Source: a virus. Taken from it: DNA of 64,000 bases. Position 1 is the first letter of the stretch, and each line of letters begins with the position of its first letter. The DNA lies in IMG/VR virus record IMGVR_UViG_3300005915_000001, positions 1 to 64,000 of that record. One strand, given 5' to 3'. Shown here piece after piece: positions 15,041 to 24,170 of the stretch. Made by a program: the position numbers and the translations under genes. The notes beneath the pieces are model-generated. The model searched no databases, had not been told where the DNA came from, and saw nothing but the letters and a program-made list of their open reading frames with translations.

Positions 15041-15302
15041 GATTTACCATTCCTATTTCTAAGCGTCTTGTTTTAATCAGATCTTGTATTACTTCTTTTC
15101 GTTCCAATGTAAGAATCTCACCAATACATGCATACCAATACCTAACACGATTCACATTGCTTCTGAGAACCATTCTTTTATTTGTAAATTTTAATTCATA
15201 CCTAGCACGACAGTACGCCCTGTGACATTCTTTACAATGATTCACTTTATCGTATTCACTAGGTCTTGAGTGGCATAGATTACAAATTGGTTTAGGTTTC
15301 AT
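15030..15302 (-). CDS. small HNH-less zinc-ribbon protein
   Basis: The ATG at 15302 is placed by GGAGG nine bases upstream. The 90-residue product has CNLC at about 7-10 and HCKECHRAYCRARYE, a four-Cys zinc site followed by a basic helix. Such proteins often bind nucleic acid. No endonuclease catalytic residues are visible. It overlaps the Dam-like gene by 11 bases. Confidence 0.6.
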   Translation of the reverse strand: MKPKPICNLCHSRPSEYDKVNHCKECHRAYCRARYELKFTNKRMVLRSNVNRVRYWYACIGEILTLERKEVIQDLIKTRRLEIGMVNHAR

Positions 15303-15453
15303 TATGCTGCCTCCAATCATGTTTACATACCTCGCGCAATTCTCTGATTAATTTATCGTGTATTATTTCATATCTCTTAAAATTTTCAGGACTTGAATCT
15401 TTCACTCTAAATACAACTTGATATTCTTCATAGATTTTCTTTAAATTTTTCAT
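15292..15453 (-). CDS. small hypothetical protein
   Basis: The 53-residue frame from the ATG at 15453 has GGAG nine bases upstream, inside the end of the methyltransferase gene. The product (MKNLKKIYEEYQVVFRVKDS then ENFKRYEIIHDKLIREL) is a charged helical protein. Its stop overlaps the start of the zinc-ribbon gene by 11 bases. It fills what would otherwise be a gap. Confidence 0.6.
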   Translation of the reverse strand: MKNLKKIYEEYQVVFRVKDSSPENFKRYEIIHDKLIRELREVCKHDWRQHNET

Positions 15454-15457
15454 TGAA

Positions 15458-16240
15458 TCATTCTCCAAAGAACTTATCTAACATGTCATCTATCTTTTTA
15501 TCTTTCGGATTTCTATAAGTCGGATCAATACGAACAGCAGCGTCATCAAAATAAAATTCGTCTAATTCTATTCCAATAAAGTTTCTATTCAAATTCACAC
15601 ATGCTACACCAGTTGTACCTGATCCCATACAGAAGTCCAAAACAGTCTCGCCTTCGTTTGTGTAGGTCTTGATTAGGTACTCCATCAGGGCGACAGGCTT
15701 TTGAGTGGGGTGAACCCGACACTTCTGCTTATCGGTGGGGAAATGCAATACGGTTCTGGGGTATCTTTCTGTTGAATCATAGCCCACCAACCCATGTTCT
15801 CCATAGCAATCTGTTTTTACACAGCCCCGTTTATGTTCCGCAGTGCTGACTTTGCGTTTGTGTCCGGTTGTTTTCTGGGGGTTGTAGATTGGAGGTGAGG
15901 CATAAAACACTGGAATGTCCTCGTGAGCCTTCATAGGCATCTTTTTAGCATTCAAATGGCCTGTGGCTGCAGACTTATCCCACACCCAGCAATACTTAAA
16001 CCACGGCATGTTAGAGCCTATCAGCGTCGTTGTGAACGGCTGCGAAGCAGTCATGACAATCGCACCATTGGGCTTAATAACCCGCCTCAGATGTGCCCAC
16101 ATTGACTCCAACGGAATTATACTATCCCACTCACATGCCGTTGTACCATATGGAGGATCAGCCAAAACCATGTCCACAGACCCATCAGGAATTGATTTCA
16201 TTTCTTCAAGACAATCGCCATTGATTAGTTGTATAGACAT
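15458..16240 (-). CDS. DNA methyltransferase (DPPY/MGSGTTG, beta class order)
   Basis: A 260-residue N6-adenine or N4-cytosine methyltransferase. Catalytic motif DPPY is at 28-31, and the AdoMet motif [10 protein letters not shown] is near the C-terminus (202-211), with HPTQKPV at 177-183. The first 30 and the last 60 residues nearly match the genes at 13081-13800, 16249-17083 and 61273-62079. The middle differs and is visibly richer in G and C than its flanks, so this gene looks mosaic. Target sequence unknown. Confidence 0.88.
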   Translation of the reverse strand: MSIQLINGDCLEEMKSIPDGSVDMVLADPPYGTTACEWDSIIPLESMWAHLRRVIKPNGAIVMTASQPFTTTLIGSNMPWFKYCWVWDKSAATGHLNAKKMPMKAHEDIPVFYASPPIYNPQKTTGHKRKVSTAEHKRGCVKTDCYGEHGLVGYDSTERYPRTVLHFPTDKQKCRVHPTQKPVALMEYLIKTYTNEGETVLDFCMGSGTTGVACVNLNRNFIGIELDEFYFDDAAVRIDPTYRNPKDKKIDDMLDKFFGE

Positions 16241-16248
16241 CTGATTTC

Positions 16249-17083
16249 CTAAAACTCCTTGAAAAACATATCTAATATGTCATCTATCTTTTTATCTTTA
16301 GGATTTCTATATTTTGGATCTATTCTAATTGCAGCATCATCAAAATAGAATTCATCTAACTCAATGCCTATGAAACTTCTGTTTAAATTCACGCATGCTA
16401 CACCAGTTGTACCACTACCCATACAAAAGTCCAAGAACTGTATCACCTTCATTGCTCCATGAAATGATGTGATCGTTTGCTAATTTTTCTGGGAAAGGTG
16501 CTGGATGTATACTTCTAAGACTTTGTGGATTAATATTCCATATATTATACCGTTGCCCAAATTCAGGTTGAATAGATCCTTCATTACTCATTCGTTTCAT
16601 TGATCCATCAGATTGCCTTATTGTGCCTCTTTTAATTGATCCAAACGAATTGCATACCCTGTCCTTGATTGGATTGAATGTTTTTAGATTACACTCACTG
16701 AAAACAAACATATACTCAAACACTGATGCATACCTAACAATTAATGTACCAACTGCAGAGAATCCAGGCTTTGCATATATCATCGTGTCATGCAAATTGA
16801 ATCCACAATCCATTGCATACAATGCTTGCTTGAAACTCGTTCCTGTTTCGCTCCCATTAACAGTTGCATCTCCAACAACCCATACAACGACTCCACCTAT
16901 TTTAGTAACACGATAGAGATTTTCAATACATGGTTTCCATATATGTGGTCCCCATCCTTTGAAATCTTCACCGTAATCTCTCAGATTATCATATGGTGGA
17001 CTCGTGACAGTTAGATCAACTGACCCATCAGGAATTGATTTCATTTCTTCAAGGCAATTACCATGTATTAGTTGTATAGACAT
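16249..17083 (-). pseudogene. DNA methyltransferase (SPPY type) with a single-base frameshift
   Basis: The frame from 17083 encodes the shared start, then VTSPPYDNLRDYG, a motif IV typical of N4-cytosine enzymes. It ends out of frame at 16415, right after NEGDTVLG. The sister genes read [13 protein letters not shown] here, and exactly that resumes in another frame and runs to 16249. Comparison with the copy at 61.4 kb shows one extra base in the run around 16435. Either the enzyme is inactive, or a sequence error or frameshifting is involved. Confidence 0.75.
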
Positions 17084-17089
17084 TTGATT

Positions 17090-19969
17090 TTAGAACTCCT
17101 CATTCACATAGTCAGGTCGAGCATTTAATTTCATTTCGTCTGACACTAGCAACTCTTTCAAAAACTCAATGAACTTTGGAGTCTTGCGATAACCACGACC
17201 GTCGCGCTGTAGTGCATTCTTTCTAACAAGCAGCGAAAGCAGCTGAGCCGTTGGCCCTTTGTCCCATCCACACCAGTCACAAATATCTCTGAACTCAATT
17301 AGATTTGTATAAAGCAACTGCTGAACAAAGTCTTCAGGAAATGGTGATTGTAATATTCGTTGTGATAATAACTTTGGATTTAATAATTTGTTTGTAGCAC
17401 TAATCGCTTTACTGAAATCTCGATACCCAAAAATACTTTCCGAGTATGTTTTCTCAAGATATTTTGTAATATATTCAACGTGACATCGTCGTACTATTAC
17501 AGTATGCAAGTCACCATCTTCTGTCGAGAATGTCCGGCAAGCCAATGCAATTGCCAATCTACAAAGCTTGAACCTCATTGAACCACGGTCAACTATTGGT
17601 ATGATCTCTGTGAACATTGTGCAAAGTCTTGTTGCTTCATCCAGAATAAAATCAACAGCATCATCTGTGAATGTCACTTGCTCAGCTGTTCGTGTCCATG
17701 CCCAAAGAATTAACGACTTACTTAATTTCGCTGTGTGCTTATGCTCTACGTGTGGTCTATACTTTTGTAGTTTATTCAGCACATCAGATTTTATCTGTGT
17801 AGACGCAGTGATTAAGACAGTATCAAATCGTCGGATGTCTTCAAGACTACCAATAAGTTCTTTGACAGCTTCAATGCCAAAGTTGTATGAACTAATCGGC
17901 ATGTCACTACGTGGATTACTCACCATTATTAGTCTAGTCCTGGCATGGGTTCGTCGCTTTTCAATCTTCGGAATTTCAGCAACTCCTGACGAACGCATGT
18001 CTGTAAGTTTTCCAATAACTTCAACACTTGTTCCTTTGATTTCTTCGAGGATGACAAGACGCTTATCGTGAGTAGGTATGACTCCCCACGTAACAAACCA
18101 CCGATTACCAGAACTGACTTGTTGGAGTCCTCCAAGAAGTCCCGCGACTGTTGCATTCTTACATTCGATTCGTTCGCCGAGTCCATAGTGTTCCATTAAT
18201 CTTAAAATCGCTTCTGATTTTCCCTGTGAACTGTCCCCAGTAATTAAAGTCTCTACCCAACCTTTTGTGAGCTTACCATCGAACTTAAATAACAACGTGC
18301 TATGATACGTCAAGTCAATTACAAAATGAAGAGGTTGTCTTTCAAAAATGTGTGTTATGTTTGCAGACAGATCATCATATATATTTTTGAGTTTCTTATC
18401 TATTGATTCAACAGTCCACTCATCTGGTTGAAAAATTTCTAATTCTTTTAACTCATTGTCATCAGGTTTGAAATTTGACAAAGCATCTTCAGTAGTTTTT
18501 GATTCACTGATTAGAATTATGCTTTGTTGCGTTTTTGGATGCGGATACATCCTACCAATGAACTCATAGTTTTCATTAGTCTCAAGACCATGACCAACAC
18601 ACAATGCAGGTTGTAATATATCATCAACAGATCTTGAACTGATTTCTAACTGCGGTGACAATCGAATATCTTCGATATTAAAATATGTCTCTGGCTTGAA
18701 TTCTACATTCTTGCATGTTGGAATATGTAGACCATCCATTAAAGCTTCTCGTTGTGTGCTTTTCCCTGCTGCTACCATCTCAAGTATAGCTGGTGATTCT
18801 GGATGTAATTCAATTGAAACCATTCCATCTACATCAGGATCTTTTGCAAAAACTGGGCATATACTGCATCCATTTTGATTTCTATCACAATTAGCTTTGA
18901 TCTTTCTCGGTATAACATAAGGGGCAGTGTCCATTGCAGTCACTGTCGCTTTTATTCTGATTCGTTTGCCTGTGTACTTGGCTTGCGATGCTTGATTTAG
19001 ATGCAAGTCAATTATCTCTGTGCTCATCTCCGAACTAACTTCGAACACTGATTCCCACTCAGATGTGGACTCCATGAGTTTTATAAAGCTTGGTGCTGTC
19101 TTTTTCTCCACTCCAAAATAATCATTGATGTCGCCATTAGGATGCTTTTCAACGTCTAACGGTAATAAGATATTAAAAATCTTATTTACATCTTTCTTTA
19201 ATCTTGCACAAATAGAATCAGCAGCATCACGACCTGCCTTGTCTATATCAGTGCAAGCATAGACGTCCTTACCTTTAAAGAATTGGTTGAATGATATGTC
19301 CCAATTACCTTCACCCGCAGTTGCTGTTATTGCTCCGATCCCGTGTTTGTTTAATCTAGCAGCAGCAACAATTGCTTTCACCTCACCTCCACATAAAATT
19401 ATTTTACCATACTTCAATTGTTCAAGAGGAAATAGTCTAATCTTACCATGACCTCTTTTATTTTTCATTTTCTCTGGTCCAGGGGCTCCTGGAAGATATC
19501 GGCGGACATTAACTATTACGCCGTTTACGTTCGGAATTGGAATACTAATTCGACCATCATCACAACCTAATCTATATTTTCTAATTACAGTGTCGGTGAC
19601 TCCTCTATCACGAAGAGCTTTCAACAAAGGCTTTGCAGCCCATATACTTTCATGCCATCGCTCGACAGCACTTGTATCTATCGGCTTGATATTTTCAATT
19701 GCATATCGTGTAGACAACTCCTCCCACATGACTACACGGGTAGTGCTTAGAGCTTTAGCCAAGTAGGAAACTAAATCCCCTTTTGCACCACAGCCTGCGG
19801 TGTGACATTTGAATAAATTATTCTTAACATTTATGGAACAACTTGGAGTTTTATCATCATGAAATACACACTTGACTTTAACCTCATTTTCCGTTGCAAA
19901 CTCATACGGTATACCACACCGTTCGAGTTCGGCTAAACATCCTATACTCTGTAGTTGTTGCTCTGTCAT
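17090..19969 (-). CDS. primase fused to an MCM-like AAA+ helicase
   Basis: This is a 959-residue protein from the ATG at 19969; a GTG at 20002 with AGG upstream is an alternative. The order of domains is: CHC2-type zinc site (C34, H37, C55, C60), TOPRIM (CGGE with E196; TDIDKAG at 241), a region with OB-like strands and a Cys cluster (C361, C368, C371), then an AAA+ ATPase. In the ATPase, Walker A is GDSSQGKS at 578-585, Walker B is LVILEE at 638-643, a sensor Asn is in VSNPRSD (N685), and RRFD at 713-716 matches the MCM arginine-finger motif. It should prime and unwind at the fork. The C-terminus is VNEEF. Confidence 0.85.
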   Translation of the reverse strand: MTEQQLQSIGCLAELERCGIPYEFATENEVKVKCVFHDDKTPSCSINVKNNLFKCHTAGCGAKGDLVSYLAKALSTTRVVMWEELSTRYAIENIKPIDTSAVERWHESIWAAKPLLKALRDRGVTDTVIRKYRLGCDDGRISIPIPNVNGVIVNVRRYLPGAPGPEKMKNKRGHGKIRLFPLEQLKYGKIILCGGEVKAIVAAARLNKHGIGAITATAGEGNWDISFNQFFKGKDVYACTDIDKAGRDAADSICARLKKDVNKIFNILLPLDVEKHPNGDINDYFGVEKKTAPSFIKLMESTSEWESVFEVSSEMSTEIIDLHLNQASQAKYTGKRIRIKATVTAMDTAPYVIPRKIKANCDRNQNGCSICPVFAKDPDVDGMVSIELHPESPAILEMVAAGKSTQREALMDGLHIPTCKNVEFKPETYFNIEDIRLSPQLEISSRSVDDILQPALCVGHGLETNENYEFIGRMYPHPKTQQSIILISESKTTEDALSNFKPDDNELKELEIFQPDEWTVESIDKKLKNIYDDLSANITHIFERQPLHFVIDLTYHSTLLFKFDGKLTKGWVETLITGDSSQGKSEAILRLMEHYGLGERIECKNATVAGLLGGLQQVSSGNRWFVTWGVIPTHDKRLVILEEIKGTSVEVIGKLTDMRSSGVAEIPKIEKRRTHARTRLIMVSNPRSDMPISSYNFGIEAVKELIGSLEDIRRFDTVLITASTQIKSDVLNKLQKYRPHVEHKHTAKLSKSLILWAWTRTAEQVTFTDDAVDFILDEATRLCTMFTEIIPIVDRGSMRFKLCRLAIALACRTFSTEDGDLHTVIVRRCHVEYITKYLEKTYSESIFGYRDFSKAISATNKLLNPKLLSQRILQSPFPEDFVQQLLYTNLIEFRDICDWCGWDKGPTAQLLSLLVRKNALQRDGRGYRKTPKFIEFLKELLVSDEMKLNARPDYVNEEF

Positions 19970-20075
19970 TAAATTCAACCGTATAAGAAACAGCGACGAC
20001 ACCTACAAACCTAGGTGCATGCGGATTACAGTAAGTGCCGTCGCTATGTGGACACGAATTACAATGTGATGTACT
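19902..20075 (-). other. start-less zinc-finger-like open frame after the SSB gene stop
   Basis: Directly in frame after the TAA of the 20076-20933 gene, 57 sense codons follow with the motif CNSCPHSDGTYCNPHAPRF, which looks like a genuine C-x2-C...C...H zinc site. No ATG, GTG or TTG precedes the motif in this frame. It could be a readthrough extension, a gene that lost its start, or chance. The intergenic RNA also has arms CACCTA/TAGGTG and AGCGACG/CGTCGCT. Confidence 0.3.
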
Positions 20076-20933
20076 TTAGAATTCTTCAGAAGGAGGGACA
20101 GCCGATTTGTCTTTCTCACCAGCTTCAGGCTCATATGTCGCTTGGATCTCTGAATCTACCCGAAGCTTATCAAAATCATTGTGCAATTGCTCAAAGATGG
20201 GTTGTTCTTCTTTCGTAACCCAAGGTACTGCATCTGATGGGTTTTCAATATCCAAACCATACCAGTCACCTGACCCGTCTCCAGGACGATATGCCACAAC
20301 AGCTTCGAACACACAATTAAACAATGAAGTTTTACGCATCTTAATCAATGATGCAAACTTCTGACCTGAGAAGTGTTCTCCCTTGGAAAATGACATTACA
20401 CAGGGTTCAGATCCTAGTCCATGATCGTAAAGGCAAACTAAGAAATTCAAATGCTCGACATGTCTTATCTGCATTGTTGGATCTTCAAGGTATTTTGGAT
20501 GTGGTTCAAACCTCAGTTGTTTTGATTTAGCTTTTGCAACGATGGGATCATTTGGATCAGTCGTACGATAAATAATCGCAGGTTCTTGACCTTTCAATTT
20601 ATATGGATTCCATGTGCACCACTCAGCCCAAAATATAATAGGAACAAATTTGAATTTTGAAATAGTTCCTTCAACAACACGTCCTTTATTATCTCTTTCC
20701 ATTTCTGTAATTACAGCATTAGTTGGTGACAAAATCACATCACCAACACCAAAAGCTGCAAGCAATTCAGCTGCCGCAGTTTTCTGAACCATTTTAATAT
20801 ATGGAGGTCTTACGTACTGCTTCAATTCCTCAAGACCTTTTACATCTTTACCTTCAAGAAAATCAGGCAGAGGCATTGAAAGGTCTGGAGTGATCTTTGT
20901 AATCTCTTCACTAACATCTTTAGTTTTAGCCAT
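20076..20933 (-). CDS. single-stranded DNA-binding protein (phage type, putative)
   Basis: This 285-residue protein probably coats ssDNA at the fork. The central part has repeated beta strands with aromatic residues (KFKFVPIIFWAEWCTWNPYKL, HLNFLVCLYDH). The C-terminal 40 residues are disordered and acidic, ending PPSEEF, the form of SSB partner-binding tails. It sits between the SNF2-helicase genes and the primase-helicase. The family call rests on context, tail and composition, since phage SSBs are poorly conserved. AAGGAATG precedes the start. Confidence 0.65.
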   Translation of the reverse strand: MAKTKDVSEEITKITPDLSMPLPDFLEGKDVKGLEELKQYVRPPYIKMVQKTAAAELLAAFGVGDVILSPTNAVITEMERDNKGRVVEGTISKFKFVPIIFWAEWCTWNPYKLKGQEPAIIYRTTDPNDPIVAKAKSKQLRFEPHPKYLEDPTMQIRHVEHLNFLVCLYDHGLGSEPCVMSFSKGEHFSGQKFASLIKMRKTSLFNCVFEAVVAYRPGDGSGDWYGLDIENPSDAVPWVTKEEQPIFEQLHNDFDKLRVDSEIQATYEPEAGEKDKSAVPPSEEF

Positions 20934-20949
20934 TGTTTCATTCCTTAAT

Positions 20950-20977
20950 TGATTTTTGATTTTTGATTTTTGATTTT
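20950..20977. repeat. four tandem copies of a 7-mer
   Basis: TGATTTT is repeated four times without change between the 20981-21601 stop and the SSB-like gene start. It resembles a slippage-prone spacer; no function is evident. Confidence 0.8.
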
Positions 20978-20980
20978 TGG

Positions 20981-21601
20981 TTATTTTCGTTTGGTTAATA
21001 CATTTTCCATCTCTTCATCCTTTCCTGAGATGTTTTCAAACACAGCTAACAATTCATCAAGCCCTTTATAGGGGGTGATACGCATTTTGTATTGAGTGTA
21101 GGTTTTCTCGGCGTCAATTCCTGCTGGTAGTGGTTTGCCTTGCTCTGCAAGACTCGAAATATGCTCCATGATCCCAGGCCAGTAGGGTTTCACGGTGTTG
21201 TCTGCAACTGCCTTGGGATCAACACCTAATGCATTCATCAATGCGTTGAACTTCTCAGGCTCTCGATTTTTATTTGGAATTGCAGCAGCGATTTTGATGT
21301 CTGGAGTACCAGTTGCTAGAGATGCTTTGATATTTATACTTGAACCAAAAGTTACCCATAATGCACATGCAACGTTAATTGCAATCTGCTCTACCCCATT
21401 GCATTCTTTACGTAGGTCGTCAGAGAATTTTGAAATGTCACGTAGGACATACACTACATTTACTAAATCAGGCATAGTATATTTGTTTGCTTTTATCTTG
21501 TCTCGAATCATTGAGATGCACTGGTAGCAATCTAAATATGTTTGCCTCATAAGCTTGTATTTCATTATCAAATCATACAAGTCTGCCGTTGGTTCATTCA
21601 T
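20981..21601 (-). CDS. hypothetical replication-operon protein
   Basis: This 206-residue, mainly helical protein (LYDLIMKYKLMRQTYLDCYQCISMIRDK is one long helix, here quoted in parts) has a C-terminal segment TYTQYKMRITPYKGLDELLAVFE. No catalytic motif is recognised. It lies between the SNF2 helicase pair and the SSB-like gene, and AAAGGACAAAGCA precedes the ATG, so a replication or recombination accessory role is likely. Confidence 0.65.
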   Translation of the reverse strand: MNEPTADLYDLIMKYKLMRQTYLDCYQCISMIRDKIKANKYTMPDLVNVVYVLRDISKFSDDLRKECNGVEQIAINVACALWVTFGSSINIKASLATGTPDIKIAAAIPNKNREPEKFNALMNALGVDPKAVADNTVKPYWPGIMEHISSLAEQGKPLPAGIDAEKTYTQYKMRITPYKGLDELLAVFENISGKDEEMENVLTKRK

Positions 21602-21941
21602 TGCTTTGTCCTTTCCAAACTGATTTATCCATAAACTTTTCTATGTACTCACTATTACTGCTATTGAATAGCAACATTTTAAATTTGTCGAAACTTTGAG
21701 AAATTGGAATAAGAGCGACTGAAACAGTAACTAAAGATCCAACGATGCACAGATAGTCAACCAACGGATCATAATTATGGATTAATAATTGATGTAATAC
21801 CGCTCGACCATATCGTGGATGATCGAATACTCCGACGCGCCTTTGCATTGGTTTGAATAGATAAATTATCTCACCAAACTTTTCAGCTGAACTAACATCA
21901 ATATATCGTCGTGGTTCTTCAATGATGAATACTTTAGACAT
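21594..21941 (-). CDS. hypothetical protein
   Basis: The product is 115 residues from the ATG at 21941, which has GGTGAAGAG upstream. The later part has a hydrophobic stretch (YLCIVGSLVTVSVALIPI) that is either a membrane segment or a buried strand pair. It overlaps the helicase stop and the next gene's start by 8 bases each, so it is translationally coupled. Function unknown. Confidence 0.6.
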   Translation of the reverse strand: MSKVFIIEEPRRYIDVSSAEKFGEIIYLFKPMQRRVGVFDHPRYGRAVLHQLLIHNYDPLVDYLCIVGSLVTVSVALIPISQSFDKFKMLLFNSSNSEYIEKFMDKSVWKGQSNE

Positions 21942-23991
21942 TCTCTTCACCTGTTCTGGGGACATAACTTAAAATCTTTTGCATAATGTTTGTAACGTCT
22001 TGCAGTTTTACTGCATTTATTTTCTTATCAACAACCCTACATGCAATCTCTTCATCGATAGTTCCTGGAAAAATTAAATCAGTAATCATAACCGAGACTC
22101 TTGTTCCTTTTCTCACTGCACGGTCTTCACTTTGCGTTCTATGAATCATTGACCAACTTTGCGAGGTATAGATTTCTTGTGTTGTGTTGCATCCATGATC
22201 TTTTGTAGTTCCTACCCACTCAGGTATATGTCCCCACAAATCGAGGCCGACTCCCCCAGCTGCGGGATTACCGAGAAATACTTTACAACTTGGGTCTTCA
22301 TTGTATTGGCGTTGAGCTTCCTCCCTATCCCTGTCACTTGTTCCACCGAAGTATGTAACATGCTTGATTCCTTCTTCATCCAGTCTTTTGGATAATGTTT
22401 TTATTACATGAACCCAATTAGTCCAGATAATGGTTTTATCAAATTTTGTTTTTGATTTAAGAATTTCAATAACTGCATCAATTTTGGGATTAGGAAATAT
22501 ATCTTCAATACTACCGCCAGTAGAATTACCAGCATCATCGATTACTGCATCCCATTTAATATATCCAGAGGTGATTTGTGAAAGTCGAAGGAGCTTCGTT
22601 AAGATATTTTTTGCAGTAAGCTGTTGATTGGTAGATCGTTCCATATCGGCTTCGATTTCAATAGCAAGTTTCTTTTGCAAATTAATATAGCATTCTCTTT
22701 GAAACTTTGACATCTCTACTTCATAAATATCATAAGTTTTACCAGGTAATTCAGGCATTGCTTCTTTGCGTGTGATCATGAAGCAAAGACGTGCAAATCG
22801 TTCTTGAATAATTGGAAGATTATTATACCCATTTAAGATTTCTCGATGGTTTTCATCAGCTGGAAGAAACTTTCCATAATAACTTCTAAAAGCTTTGTAT
22901 GATGTAAATCCGCTGAGTCCTTCACCGAGCCATTCTAATTGCGTCCATGCATCAAATAAACTATTTGCAATTGGTGTTCCTGTTAATCCTGATCTGCTCT
23001 TACAAATTTCACGAAGTTCTAAAATGCGCTTCCAACGCTTTGTTTTATCACTCTTAATCATGTGGGCTTCATCTAATGAGCAGTGATCCCACTCTACCAT
23101 ACGTATTGCTTCCCATGATTGTTGTATAGTTCCGTACGAACAAATCACAACAGTGTACTCACAGTCATCATCTGGTTTAAATGCTTCGCACATTAATTTA
23201 ACGCGATCAAGTTGACCACCTCGCAGAACAGTCAACTTTCCAGGATGTACTGCGAAATCCATGAACTTATTATGCCAACTCATTCGCACACACTTAGGAA
23301 CAACGATCAATGCACGATACATACGTTTTTCTTTTTTGTAGACTCTATGTGCTTCGTAACAAACTCTTGAGATTATAACAGGAGTCTTTCCAGTTCCTTG
23401 CTCACCCCAATGGTTTGCACCATCTTCGTATAAAGATGAAGCGAGTGCTGCTTTCTGAGAATCCATCAGAGGTCTCTTTGGATGATCAATCCAATCATCA
23501 GGCATTTCAGGGATTATTTTATGTAGTTTGTATTTAGCTTTGATTTCTGAATTAAATGTTTGCTTCATGAATCTAATCAAAAGATAGTCATAAACTATTT
23601 TCGCATCATCTTCAAAGCTTAACCTATCTTTATCCCAAAGTGCGTTCGTTAAAATTGCAGTAAAATCTGTGCATGCTACAAGAAATTGAACTAGACCAAA
23701 ACCAACAACGAGTTTTCTTTCAGGGATACGTTGTATGAATCTTTTATACAACCAAGAGGAAGTGACTTCTCTGCCATCAGAAGTTAAAGCATAGAACTTA
23801 AAAAGAAAACGCTTACCTTCTTTGTCGAGAGAGATATGAAGTTTATCGTTGCTTGCAAATGGGATTGGTAAGAACAATCTTTTAGTGGAATCACTAAGAG
23901 GTTCAATAAACTTTTGAGAAATGAGATCTGGCGTGGGGATAATAGGGGATGGTAGAAACAATTGTAGTTTTGGTGAGGAGAGTAAATTCAT
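21934..23991 (-). CDS. SNF2/DEAD-box superfamily 2 helicase
   Basis: This 685-residue SF2 ATPase has Walker A GEQGTGKT at 196-203, motif II DEAH at 307-310, motif III-like LTGTPIANS near 336, and C-terminal helicase motifs including TIIWTNWV and the Q-x-x-x-R region HRTQSEDRAVRKG. Phage SNF2 enzymes act in recombination and replication restart. The ATG at 23991 with AAAGGAC is preferred; the frame is open to 24174, but that part overlaps the promoter at 24044-24072. It is the first gene of the replication operon. Confidence 0.88.
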   Translation of the reverse strand: MNLLSSPKLQLFLPSPIIPTPDLISQKFIEPLSDSTKRLFLPIPFASNDKLHISLDKEGKRFLFKFYALTSDGREVTSSWLYKRFIQRIPERKLVVGFGLVQFLVACTDFTAILTNALWDKDRLSFEDDAKIVYDYLLIRFMKQTFNSEIKAKYKLHKIIPEMPDDWIDHPKRPLMDSQKAALASSLYEDGANHWGEQGTGKTPVIISRVCYEAHRVYKKEKRMYRALIVVPKCVRMSWHNKFMDFAVHPGKLTVLRGGQLDRVKLMCEAFKPDDDCEYTVVICSYGTIQQSWEAIRMVEWDHCSLDEAHMIKSDKTKRWKRILELREICKSRSGLTGTPIANSLFDAWTQLEWLGEGLSGFTSYKAFRSYYGKFLPADENHREILNGYNNLPIIQERFARLCFMITRKEAMPELPGKTYDIYEVEMSKFQRECYINLQKKLAIEIEADMERSTNQQLTAKNILTKLLRLSQITSGYIKWDAVIDDAGNSTGGSIEDIFPNPKIDAVIEILKSKTKFDKTIIWTNWVHVIKTLSKRLDEEGIKHVTYFGGTSDRDREEAQRQYNEDPSCKVFLGNPAAGGVGLDLWGHIPEWVGTTKDHGCNTTQEIYTSQSWSMIHRTQSEDRAVRKGTRVSVMITDLIFPGTIDEEIACRVVDKKINAVKLQDVTNIMQKILSYVPRTGEENV

Positions 23992-24043
23992 AATTTTGTC
24001 CTTTGTACTATGTACTATGTACTGCACTTTTTCCAATATGCGT

Positions 24044-24072
24044 ATTATACCATAATACACCTTGTTTGTAAA
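24044..24072 (-). promoter_or_regulatory. strong sigma70-like promoter of the replication operon
   Basis: The -10 TATAAT is perfect (24044-24049), the spacer is 17 bases and the -35 is TTTACA (24067-24072). Upstream lies AAAAATTTTTTAATTTTGTCTATTTT in two parts, matching the box before the 10.8-kb promoter. The leader contains three direct copies of TAGTACA-like units before the ribosome site. Confidence 0.75.
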
Positions 24073-24170
24073 CAATAAAATAGACAAAATTAAAAAATTT
24101 TTTATAAATAAACAGAGCATGAAACTCAAAACTTGAGAAGACTTGAAGAGACCTGGAAAGGATTTTAAGA

